Shown here: positions 11,101 to 21,023 of the stretch, piece by piece | How the letters are laid out: the number at the start of each line of letters is the position of its first letter | How positions within the stretch are numbered: position 1 is the first letter of the stretch | Source of the DNA: Euphorbia lathyris | Taxonomy: Eukaryota > Streptophyta > Magnoliopsida > Malpighiales > Euphorbiaceae | Assembly: GCF_963576675.1 (NCBI RefSeq) | Contig: NC_088910.1 | Span: 87,550,104 to 87,614,103 of the forward strand | Reading direction: 5' to 3' | Length of the DNA: 64,000 nt | Translations under genes and position numbers: made by a program | Notes under the pieces: model-generated | Databases searched by the model: none | Told to the model about the DNA's origin: nothing | Seen by the model: the letters and a program-made list of their open reading frames with translations, nothing else

Positions 11101-12219
11101 TTCTTTTTTCTTTTGTGTCTTGACAGTTATTGTCGACACTGTAAGGACCCCAATCCTTGCTCGTTTTCCCCACTAATGTGCAAGATTGAACCGAATGGAG
11201 TGGAACATAAGAAGGTGTCGTTTAAATAAACAGATCACCTGGAATAACATTGAGGCAATTACGCATCATTTGGAGTCATTGCATACTCAGATTTAAGAGT
11301 GCATTTGGGCAGGTGGTTTATTCATAGGGTACCACGAGTATGCCCTATTCATGCGATTCTTTGAATCATTGCAATATGAGAAGCTTAAGAAAATCTAGAT
11401 GCAACATAGAAAATTCACGAGAACAACTACAGAAGGGTTGTGCGATGTTCATGACAATGTTAGGGGATAGGGGTGTTAGGGTTCCTCGAAACAGTACGAC
11501 TATAACTCTGCGATCGGGAAGGATAATTTCTACTCGTGTGTACGCCAGCACCCTGATCAGGAACATTGATGGTACATTGTACATGTCATCAGATTTGTTC
11601 ATGTGAGAAAATCATATTTTAGCTAGGTAGTGGATGTGTCCAAGGGTTATAGGTTAGGCCCGATTTAGTGTTTTCAGATGAGTTTAGAGTTTTGGTTTTA
11701 TTGTTGATGTTTTGAACAAATGGTTTTTGGATTTTTCTTTTTGGTGGAACTTCCATTTTCGGGAGATTGTTGGTTTCATTGATTGATTACAATGTGAGAA
11801 TCTGTTTTTCTTATTATGGTTTGACGTATTATGTTTCTGTTACATAGTTTTTATCTATTTACGATAGAATTGAAAGCACTACATAAACCATTAATCTTTC
11901 AATTGTTAGCTTAACACGCGTTAAGCTAATTCCAAACCAATAATAAGTGTTCTTTATGCATGTTATCTAGTTAATTAAGGTTGGACATTAGAATTAAAGG
12001 GTGATTAGAGCCTTCCTAAGTCTCTTTTTCGAATTGAACTTTAGTGTGAAGTTGAGACTGTTTCTGACTATTTCTCCATACTTGTGCTTTTGTCAGGCTT
12101 GTGACTGTTTTTGGCTTCACCGAGATCAGACTCTCTTCGGGGATGGTATGCCATGGGCGCTCATCCTTGCGGCTTCTATGGCCATCTCGTGGTTCCGCGA
12201 GAGCCTTGCCCTTTTCCTC
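11101..12219. other. No recognisable gene
   Basis: A frame of about 88 codons at 11340-11606 has no family resemblance I recognise and is open on both strands, which suggests chance. Direct neighbours are retroelement debris. I see nothing else supportable. Confidence 0.4.
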
Positions 12220-13376
12220 TCATTGAGTGTCGCTCTTCGCTTTGTCTTTCTCTAACTCTTCATATCTTGGTGGGTGGTCGCAGTCGTCGTACCTGACGAA
12301 GATCTGTGCCATAGTCATCAGTTCCTCGAAAGACCAGGGCATCTTTTGGAAGCATTTCTGTTTCAGAGGCTCATATGATGTTCCCTTTCTAAGCGTTTCG
12401 TGGGCAACCTCCAGATTGAGGCCCTTGACCTGCGATGCCATGTGGTGCAATCTGGAGAGAAAGTTTTTGAGGGGCTTTGTGGATCGCTGTCTCAGACCGT
12501 TGAGATCAGAATTGATTTTGCGGACCTTTGCGACAGTCACAAATCTTGAGAGGAAAAGGTCCTTCAGGAGGTCGAAAGAGTATCGATTCTAGGGCAAGAC
12601 CGTAGTACCACTCTTGGGCACTCCCCGACAAGGTTGTCGAAAAAACCTTGCACATAATGTCTTCATCTTTTGAAGTAGGTTGATTGTGCTCATAAAGGAG
12701 GCGATGTGGTCATTGGGGTCTTCAGTTCCGGAGTAGAATGCTAGGCAAAAGGCCTTCCAATCTCGGGGAAAACGGGTTTCGATGATACTGTGGATTAATG
12801 GGGTCTTGCTAGAAGTTACTATTCCCCCATTACTCCGCCAAACGCTCGCTTGTCTAGGAAACGCTGGATCTTCGCATCCAGAAGCTCCTTCACTTCCTGA
12901 GGCACCATGCCCTGCATCGGCGCTACGCTCACGAGTGGGTGGGGCGCAATAAGTAGGGTGTGGCTCGCCGGGTTGCCTTGTGAAGTTGCTGCTGTCGGAT
13001 CCGAAACCACCAAGTTTCCAACTGTCAACCCGACGTCGCCTTTGAGGAACTGCCAGATTTTTGCATTTTCTTCCTGGAGGCTTGTCTGCTGATCGATGAT
13101 CTTCATTTGGGTTGTCGTTTGGATCGCATGGACGGCTTGGAAGCTCCGGATGACGTTAATGAGCTATGTTGTGTTACATGCTTCCTCCTCTAACGGTTCC
13201 ACTTCTTCGAGGAGGGGGGCAGTTTTATTAGTGCCACTACAAGGCTTGGCGACGGTTCCTCCTGCTCGCGGTTCATGGAGGTTCCGACCGGTGGTGCTAA
13301 CATTTCTTTCAACGGGGTGAATTGCGTAGAGTCTTTGTTCAGCGTGTGTGGTGTCTAAGACCGATCCGAAGGTCAA
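12220..13376 (-). pseudogene. Ty3/gypsy gag remnant
   Basis: On the minus strand the order is an N-terminal linker region (about 13106-12819: coiled or charged start, then VKELLDAKIQRFLD), a gag core in pieces (about 12800-12600: PLIHSIIETRFPRDWKAFC, FYSGTEDPNDHI) and a well-preserved stretch (12592-12220) with LRQRSTKPLKNFLSRLHHMA, LNLEVAHETLRKGTSYEPL and MPWSFEELMTMAQIFVRYDD. This is the Retrotrans_gag arrangement of plant gypsy elements. Frame changes around 12600-12800 break the ORF and no CCHC knuckle or pol follows. The plus-strand frames across here are antisense shadows. Confidence 0.7.
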
Positions 13377-13404
13377 TTGCTCTCCACGCTCACCTCACCA
13401 AATA

Positions 13405-13691
13405 ATGTGGAGTTGGAGTAGCTTTCGACTCACAAGTTCGGATGTCTTCTCTGTGTAGGGATCGGTCGCCGGTAACACTCTGACGCCCAAGTTAGTATCG
13501 TTTAAAGAGATAAGGTATCAGAGTAAGTAAGAGAGAGAAAGTGGACAGACCTCTTAATGGTGATGATGAGGTCTCTTTTATTGATGTATGATGGGCCTCT
13601 CGGTGGGCTTGTGGTTCCTTTGTGGATGCGGGCCCCTGTCGTGTCTGGGCTGGTGTTGAATTGGGTTGGGCCTGACCCATATCCCTCATCA
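13405..13691 (-). repeat. 5' LTR (part) of the minus-strand gypsy remnant
   Basis: On the minus strand it begins TGATGAGGGATATGGG at 13691 and runs through a CT-rich segment and ...CTTGGGCGTCAGAGTGTTACCGG. Just beyond its 3' side comes ATTATTTGGTGAGGTGAGCG, which looks like a degraded TGGCGCC-type gypsy primer-binding site (CpG positions decayed). The gag remnant follows in the same direction, consistent with LTR, PBS, gag. Exact ends are uncertain. Confidence 0.5.
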
Positions 13692-13699
13692 ATACATAT

Positions 13700-14100
13700 T
13701 CAGATTTTGAATGAAAAATAATAATTATAAGATGAATTTTAATAAAACTGAAAGTGTAGATGTATTGAAGTGGGATTTTCTTTTTTCACTTATATAGTGA
13801 TTGTGATATATGATAATGGTGATTATGACAATACATATAGAGATGTGTGGAAAAATAAAAGGTTTGGATGTATTGAGACTAATCCAATGGATGAAAATGA
13901 GGCAAAACTATATTCTTATACTGGTGGATATGATAATGGTGACTGTGACAACATGCATAAAGATGTGTGACAAAATTGAAAGTCTAAATGCATTGGGACT
14001 AATCTAATGGTTTAAAATGATGCATAAATATATTATTATCTTTGTGGTAATTGTGACAACACATATAAAATGCATGGTAAAAATATTTAAATGTTTAAAT
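13700..14100. repeat. Degenerate tandem repeat, ~118-bp unit, about 3.5 copies
   Basis: Matching landmarks recur: AAACTGAAAGTGTAGATGTATTGA (~13745), AAAAGGTTTGGATGTATTGAGAC (~13857) and ATTGAAAGTCTAAATGCATTGGGAC (~13975). A second landmark is GATAATGGTGATTATGACAA (13811), GATAATGGTGACTGTGACAA (~13931) and GTGGTAATTGTGACAACACA (~14044). Copies are diverged, so the array is old. The open frames here reflect repetition, not a gene. Confidence 0.6.
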
Positions 14101-14309
14101 GTGGAAAACAAAAATGGTAATATGCATTATTATAATTTTTAATAAAAATAAAAAATAAAATTAAAAATTATCCAAATAATAAAATTCACATTAATTAAAA
14201 ATGTACACACATTTAACCATAAATATTATTTTAAAAAATAATAAAACAATATTAAAACAATATTAAAAAGCGTGCGTTAACTTTGTTGCAAGGTTGTTAG
14301 CACTCAAGA

Positions 14310-14389
14310 TATAGAGTATTGGTAATCTTATGCCAAAGTTAAGGTTGCTGGTAAAACTTTGGAGTGCCAAAACCAATGATACTCTATAT
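14310..14389. repeat. Short imperfect inverted repeat (possible MITE remnant)
   Basis: The ends ATATAGAGTATTGGT and ACCAATGATACTCTATAT are imperfect inverse complements. CCAAAGTT and AACTTTGG nearer the centre pair as well. The whole could fold into a hairpin of about 80 bases. No target-site duplication was identified. Confidence 0.4.
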
Positions 14390-14394
14390 TCATG

Positions 14395-15164
14395 ATACTA
14401 TTGGAGATATTTTAGATTTAAGTTTATAAGTGAGGGATTTAGAGAGATTATTATAGCATACTGATAACATCCGTCATAAAACATGAAGGATTGAAGCTGA
14501 GAATATTCCCACAAAGGAGGACCTGAAGGGAGAAAAGACAAGATAAGATCCGCCTCCCTAGCATATAGGGCGTACGGCTGGAAATACGGTGCCATACCAT
14601 GAGTTCATCCTGAGATCCGCCTAGAAGGGTACAGCTGGAAATACGGTGTCGTATCATAGATCCATTCAGAGATTCGCCTAAAGGAAGAATATGAGATCCG
14701 CCCCACATGACGGTCCGCCTTATGGAAAACTAAGCAGGCATACAACGAAACTCATTATCATTAAGTTAGCACTAATGATACCTTAAAGACAATAACAACT
14801 CGGAGGTTAAAGGTCAGAGTTAAGTTGCATTAAAGGTCTCTAAACCACTATCAAGGAGAAACCTCCGATATTGGTGATAGTAATAACTCCATTAATACTT
14901 AAACCCTTAAGTATAACTAAAGTAACATCAAAACCCACATTCAAGGACAATAAAGGGATTAATGCGATTGTTACAGAATTGCATATAAATACCCCAGCTT
15001 CCTGGTATCAAAGGTACACTTACATACTATTTTCAACCCTACTTTGCCATTACAGTTTATTCTCTTGAGAAGTTGACTAACTTACGCATCGGAGTGTTCC
15101 TGGCCGATCCCAACGGCGCCTCACAGGGAAGTGTTCCGATCAAGAATCTTTTCACAGGATATCA
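14395..15164 (+). repeat. 5' LTR of plus-strand Ty3/gypsy element
   Basis: The 3' end is placed at ...CAGGATATCA (15164), followed by ATCGGTGCGGTGAAGGTGG, a plausible decayed TGGCGCC-type primer-binding site. Upstream is GCATCGGAGTGTTCCTGGC, a phrase typical near the end of plant gypsy LTRs. Inside lies a 57-bp duplication (14572 and 14629, around AGCTGGAAATACGGTG). The 5' end is uncertain. Confidence 0.5.
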
Positions 15165-17870
15165 ATCGGTGCGGTGAAGGTGGAATCCTAAGATTAATAG
15201 GATTTACACAATGAACATAGAATATCTTCAGATTTTCACGAAGAACAAAACAATGGAGTCAACGGAACAGAAATCTCAATCTCAAACCTTGGCTCAATTA
15301 GTACAAACAAATCTATCCAAAGATAAGTTTCTCTATATATTGGTGGGAAAGAGTTTTCTACATTAAATCTGAAATTTTATAATAAATAAGATAAGTTTCT
15401 TCGCCTTTCTTATTCCATTTTTAATTAAAGAAAATTGAAGTTTCTTACCCTTGTGAAATGCTATGAATATAATTATGATAAATCTAATAAGCTATGAAAG
15501 AAAAAGTTATAGAGACATATCTTTATTAAATCTTGCATGTTCAATATGCCTTATATTTTTATGCATGACGAGTATAATATGTCATTATCGTTGAAATAGA
15601 ACAAAATTCATATATAAGACATGTAATATTGGAATTTTATTCATCCATTCAAGGTGATTTTATCACTTAATATTAAGATATCATAAAAGGCTCGTGTAAT
15701 TACAGATGATTTAGGTCTGATCAGTCTTTTGGATGAACATGCATATAAATATTAGAAGAAATTACAACAAAAAAATCATATTTGATTTTTCTTGTACAAT
15801 TCACCATCTATGTATGACTTTTCTCATATATAGTACTTTTAATATCAGAAATTCATATTTTTTAATATTGTTTTGTCAAACAGTTATTTCATCCCCTTTT
15901 TTACAAGGATGTGTTTATTCATATAAAAACTGTTTATCTGACATCGTTAGAATTTCTTTTACCAATGTAAGAGACTTGAACATATTGAATCTATTTGTGA
16001 TTATCATGTAATTATCCCTAACTATTAAAGCCATTATGGGCTGATGAATTACCAAATTGGATAGACAAAACTTTCATGTCCTTAACTAACTACAAAAGAG
16101 TACAAGTGTTAGTTTCGAATAAGAACATTAATTTATGCAAAGTTCTTAGGATATACATAAGAGTTCTTTAGAGATTGTTTGAATGATGACAGTTGGAGGT
16201 ATGTGAGGGTAATTTTTGGATAATTTTTCTTACATGAAGGATATAAGATTAATTTTATATATAAATATATTATTAAATCACCACTTCCCTTACTTTAATT
16301 ATATTTCATCCAAACAAGGCCTTAATGATCTCTGAATGTCATTATTGCATGGTAACATAATATTAGTTACAAGTAAAAAGTAACTATATCTTACCCAATA
16401 TTGAAGGTTATAATGCTTATGATATTTAAAATAAATTTATTATATTGGGTGATAATGTGCATTAAAATGCAAAAGACATTGTTTTTAACCTTTGTCATTA
16501 TGGTTATTTGTTATTAAAAATTCATTATGTGCAATAGTAACCTTTATGGTTATGACCGTTATATATGGTATTATTAAAGCAAGCACGATTAAAATTATAT
16601 TATGAATTTGTTTGGCATATAATATTTACTTGGTTTTATCCTTTGACTAAGTTCATTCTAGAGTCAGTGACTAATGTGAAGGAATTACGGAGTTGATTCC
16701 AAGATGAACTAAAAATTCCATAAGGAGACATTGCATCATACATGATATTTGCCAACAAGGCTAATGCAAACAATCTTTCGCTATGAAGTCTGTTCCATGG
16801 ATCAAGCCATTGATCCCTAAAGTAAGTGAATATAGCTTTAATGCCTTACCACAATCTTTTAATAATGGACAGGGTATGCTCCACTTCTGGAGTTCTTTCA
16901 GTACTAACCCACAAGTACATGGGAATCACTAATACTACAACTACACTGGCATGAAAAATAAAGCTCAATCCAGAGAAGTGTACATTCATAGACACTTTAG
17001 AAAAAATTCATTGGTTATGTCATTAGCCAAAAAGGAAAGATCTAAAGGTTGAACAGGCGGATCATCGTACTAGGAAGGTTCATACCTTGTTAACAGGAAT
17101 TCTCCATCCACAGCACGGATCCTGGGGTACAAGGCGGACAAAAGGTTAAAAGCTCCAAACTTGCCACAATATAAAGAAGAAGAGTCAGTATAAACGGGAT
17201 ATTACATATCCCAACCCCAAAGGAGGGGAGCATGTACGCCAAGGCGAATTGCAGGTTCCGTAGAAGAAATGGCCATGACATAGAAGCTTGTTGGGAGCTA
17301 GAAAAATAGAAGATAGATTTGTCTAGAATAACAAATAACAAGACAACGACAAGCAAAAGATAGAGCCTAGAAAGAAATCTAAAAGTGCCATTAATGTCAT
17401 AGCAGATGGACTAGGGTATCAGTCACCCGTGAAAAAAGAAGTCAAAATATCCGCCCTGGATAAAACATCCCTCAATCACCATTTTTTGCAGAAACAGGTC
17501 CAGTAATCTTTCCACATGTAGATGCATTGGTAGTAACAATGGCAATTGAAGGATGAGAGATGAAGTAAGTCATTATTGACACGTAGGCTAAACATGGTGG
17601 AAGATGCAACTGCAGTTGCTCAGAAAAGACGGAACCATGAGTCTAAAAATCAGTATTTTTACGTATTCTTATATGTGCATTAAACTGTTATAGTATCCTA
17701 TATTTTATAACTTATTCTTTCTCGCCATATTTCTTATATTCATTTGCCTAGTTTTGTTCTATTTCTTTCCAAATTCTATAGAAGAAGAAATAGTAAAGCT
17801 GAAGAGGGCGGATGCAATCAAAGAGGTAATATACGCCCAATGGCTAGCAAATGAAAATCCCACAGGCGGA
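15165..17870 (+). pseudogene. Ty3/gypsy internal region, heavily decayed
   Basis: A gag-like start codon lies about 90 bp after the LTR (15253: MESTEQKSQSQTLAQLVQTN) but the frame closes quickly. From 15360 to about 16650 the sequence is AT-rich without recognisable domains. Weak gypsy-like fragments appear at about 16960-17050 (LNPEKCTF, then after a shift KFIGYVISQKG, resembling RT). A retropepsin-like stretch is at about 17508-17600 (FPHVDALVVTMAIEG, then VIIDT), with stop codons. The start of a reverse transcriptase is at about 17762-17850 (EEEIVKLKRADAIKEVIYAQWLAN). The order of the RT-like pieces is scrambled relative to an intact element, so there has been deletion, rearrangement or more than one element. 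Confidence 0.5.
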
Positions 17871-18316
17871 TCAGCTACCTCAAAAATAGGACAAAGTGAT
17901 CCCCCATCTGGGGCGGGTCCACATACCTCAAGGATAGGACAAAGTGATCCCCTATCAAGAGCGGGTTTTAACAAGGCACTCAGAAAGACATGTATCCATT
18001 GTAATAAAGGCAATGACATTGCCCCATTAAATAAACTAACCTTTGTTATCAAACGTGTTTATCCTTTTGTTTACAGATTTCACAGACAACATAAATGTCT
18101 CCATACATTGGGATCCCAGTGAAAGAAATCCATAAAGCTTATCATAAGCTTTTAGGGGACGGCTGGCCACCTACCCTAGTAATTCGGAGGAAATCTAAGG
18201 CGTCAAAGTCCCGCCAAAGGGCAGACAAAGTCCTCATCAAGAAGCGTCACATTTTTTTACCAATGTGTCACATTGGTTACTCTATCGATTGAAATAAAGG
18301 CAAGTCATCCTTTGCT
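17871..18316 (+). repeat. Gypsy 3' region, first part (before the MULE insertion)
   Basis: After the RT fragment the sequence is non-coding and repetitive. A 48-bp duplication is at 17877 and 17925 (ACCTCAA.AATAGGACAAAGTGAT type). From about 17996 starts a unit with ATTGTAATAAAGGCAA that recurs at about 18290 and 19700. A phrase GGGGACGGCTGGCCACCTACCC at about 18155 recurs near 20210. The unit is split by the foldback element at 18326. Confidence 0.45.
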
Positions 18317-19553
18317 TATTAATAAGGGATAAGTACAAAACAAATGTATGTGGTATACACGTTTTGCGAACTTGAACCTGTGGTATTTTTTTTTTTTTTG
18401 CAAACAGAGGTCTGTGCTAAACGCCGTTAGCAAACAAAGGCAAAATTGACTAACGGTGTTAAAATTCAAAGAGAAAAGAGTTAATTTGGTCCTTATATTT
18501 ATTTATTTTATAAATTAACCCCCCTAATTATCTAATTATCACAAATAAACCTCAAAATCAAAAATACCTTCTTCTTCTTCTTCGGAAAAACAATCGAAAT
18601 CACAGAAAATAACAGCAAATAAAGACAATAGTACCTTGAAAGTTGAGATTCCATGACTTCTGAAATCAATCTCCAGAGTCTTCTCCGCTGAATGTTGAAC
18701 AGCAGTCCGAATCGGAATCGGAATCACTCAGATCATCGACTTCTGAAATCAATCTCTAGAGTCTCCGATGAATGTTGAATAGTACTCGAATCGGAAACTC
18801 TCAGATCATCATTGACTCAACTTCGATTCATTGATTCCAAAAAGAGCCGCATTGCAATCATCTTCCAATTCAAAACAGCAAAATTCCAAAACCTTTTACT
18901 AGCTCATGCTCGTGCCAATCCAACTTGCTTTCTTTTATTTAACAACCAAAAACCACCGGATCTGCCATTACATACACGCAATGTAAACCGATGGCCCTAA
19001 TTTCAGTCATTCTCACTCAATTTGAGACTGAAAAAGAATGGCCTCCAAACCTCACTCACTCACTCATTCACACACATGGCCTCCATTCTGCAACTTTCAT
19101 TCATGAAACTGGAGATTCAACAATGGCAGACTATGAATGGTAAATTTAGAGAGAGAAGAGAAGAGAAATAAGGAAACACTAACACATGAATGTAAGAGTG
19201 AGTCAGGGAAATGGGTGAAGAAATTGAAAGCGAATGCATGGTGTAATAAATTGGGTCTTTTTTCTTGTTTTAATTTAGGGAAGAAGAAGAAGATATTTTT
19301 GATTTTGATTTTTGATTTTGGGGTTTATTTGTGATAATTAGATAATTAGGGGGGTTAATTTATAAAATAAATAAATATAAGGACCAAATTAACTCTTTTC
19401 TCTTTGAATTTTAACACCGTTAGTCAATTTTGCCTCTGTTTGCTAACGACGTTTAGCACAGACCTCTGTTTGCAAAAAAAAAAAATACCACAGGTTCGAG
19501 TTCGCAAAACGCGTATACCACAAGCATTTTTTTGTACTTATCCCTATTAATAA
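18317..19553. mobile_element. Mutator-type foldback element with ~250-bp TIRs and 9-bp TSD
   Basis: The element is 18326-19544 (1219 bp). Arms of roughly 250 bp begin GGGATAAGTACAAAA and end in the inverse, pairing with very few mismatches through CAAACAGAGGTCTGTGCTAAACG and TTAATTTGGTCCTTATATTT to a CTTCTTCTTCTTC stretch. The target-site copies are perfect 9-mers, TATTAATAA at 18317-18325 and 19545-19553. The unique middle (about 18590-19270) contains a near-duplicate of about 80 bp (around 18655 and 18739, CTTCTGAAATCAATCTC). It may be captured genomic sequence, but I recognise no gene in it. No transposase is present. It is inserted in the gypsy 3' repeat region. Confidence 0.88.
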
Positions 19554-20233
19554 ATTACTCTTATTATCAAGTTTTATGTATCGTTTCTATACTAGAATAC
19601 ATAAATACAAAGAAAGGGGGAATCCTCATTAAGAGGCATTACATTCTCCTTCGTTGATCAAATACAAAATCTCTCCAAAAGGCGAAATTCCGTTCGCCAT
19701 TGTAATAAAGGCAAGCCATTTCTTGCTCAATGAATAAGTTGCTATTAAATAATTGATCCTTCGCTTGCATGTTTCTTTTCAGTGTATAATACATAAATGT
19801 CTTCTAACCAAGAGGGAAGGCATAGATTCTCCATTTGTGTTCTCCATGTTTCTCCCGTAGTGAGATTTTATATAAAGTCCCTCCGCAACAGGGCAGATAC
19901 TCCATTTGTGTTCTCCATTTTTCTCCCATAATGAGATTTTATGCAAGTCCCTCCATAGGGCAGATTCTCCATTTGTGTTCTCCATGTTTCTCCCGTAGTG
20001 AGATTTTATATAAAGTCCCTCCGCAACAGGGCAGATTCTCTTCCCCATGAAGAAATATTTTAAAAGTCCCTTCATAGGGTGGATCCAATCATAAAAAGTC
20101 CCGCAACGGATAGACACTTCTTTGCAAAGTGGTCATTTAGAAATCCTATTAATGGGCGGATACATCCTGCGCAAAGGAAATCCTTAAAAGCTTATCGCAA
20201 GCTTACCGGGGGACGGCTAGCCACCTACCCCGG
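19554..20233 (+). repeat. Gypsy 3' region, second part, with ~70-bp tandem repeat
   Basis: This continues the gypsy repeat region after the foldback element. Three copies of a 67-71-bp unit start at 19825, 19895 and 19962, with a partial fourth at 20033. Each contains AGATTCTCCATTTGTGTTCTCC and AGTCCCTCC. The frames open here on both strands are artefacts of the repetition. Confidence 0.6.
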
Positions 20234-20371
20234 GATATGGTGGAAAAGTTTAAACACTTGAAAGATCGATATGGTGGAAAAGTTTAAACACTTGAAAGAT
20301 CAATATGGTGGAAAAGTTTAAACACTTGAAAGATCAATATGGTGGAAAAGTTTAAAAACTTAAGCAAAATC
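20234..20371 (+). repeat. 34-bp tandem repeat, four copies
   Basis: Units start at 20234, 20268, 20302 and 20336, each with ATATGGTGGAAAAGTTTAAA. The first three are almost identical; the fourth decays after about 27 bases. Diverged half-units (AAGTTTAAACATTTAAAC) continue to about 20450. Confidence 0.85.
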
Positions 20372-20505
20372 TCCTCAAATGTGGAATAAGTTTAAACATT
20401 TAAACAAAAATCTCCTCAAAAGCAAAATAAGTTTAGATACTTAAGAAAGATGTTCTCAAAAGATCAAACATAGAAGAAACAATGAAATTCTTCACAAAAG
20501 CAGAA

Positions 20506-20977
20506 GAAAAAGCCCGATATGGCGAATGCAAAATATGGCAAACGAAGGAAAAAACCCCACAAGGCGAATGTCCAGATGGCAAAAGTAAAGCCTCAAATGG
20601 CGAATGGCGTGAAGAACGCCTAAGAAAAAGCCCGATATGGCGAATGCAAAATATGGCAAACGAAGGAAAAAGCCCCACGAGGCGAATGCCTAAATGGCAA
20701 AAGTAAAGCCTCAAATGGCGAATGGCGCGAAAAACGCCTAAGAAAAAGCCCGATATGGCGAATGCAAAATATGGCGAACAAAGGAAAAGGCCCCACGAGG
20801 CGAATGCCTAAATGGCAAAAGTAAAGCCTCAAATGGCGAATGGCGCGAAGAACGCCTAAGAAAAAGCCCGATGTGGCGAATGCAAAATATGGCGAACGAA
20901 GGAAAAAGCCCTACGAGGCGAATGCCCAGATGGCAAAAGTAAAACCTATGGAATGGTGAATGAATCAAAGAACGCCC
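20506..20977 (+). repeat. 118-bp tandem repeat, four copies at exact spacing
   Basis: Units start at 20506, 20624, 20742 and 20860, all with GAAAAAGCCCGAT.TGGCGAATG. Spacing is exactly 118 bp three times. Copies differ by only a few substitutions (for example GGCAAACG against GGCGAACG), so amplification was recent or homogenised. Within the unit the phrase GGCGAATG recurs several times, giving a sub-periodic pattern. Position next to the end of a gypsy element fits a 3'-UTR or LTR minisatellite. Confidence 0.9.
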
Positions 20978-21023
20978 GAACAAAGCTAGAGTGGCGAATG
21001 TCTAGAATGACGGTAGAACTACG

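Noticed and set aside
11340..11606. 88-codon plus-strand frame
   Set aside because: No family resemblance and the opposite strand is open over the same span; it sits among retroelement debris.
12227..12592. Plus-strand 121-codon frame
   Set aside because: Antisense shadow of the gypsy gag remnant on the minus strand, which shows clear gag motifs.
13770..14007. Overlapping frames with similar Asn/Asp/Gly-rich text
   Set aside because: They reflect the ~118-bp tandem repeat read in two frames.
19779..20050. Frames open on both strands with repeated peptide
   Set aside because: They arise from the ~70-bp tandem repeat in the gypsy 3' region.
20506..20977. Regular repeats that could suggest a CRISPR array
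   Set aside because: Units are 118 bp and similar throughout, with no unique spacers, in a plant retroelement.
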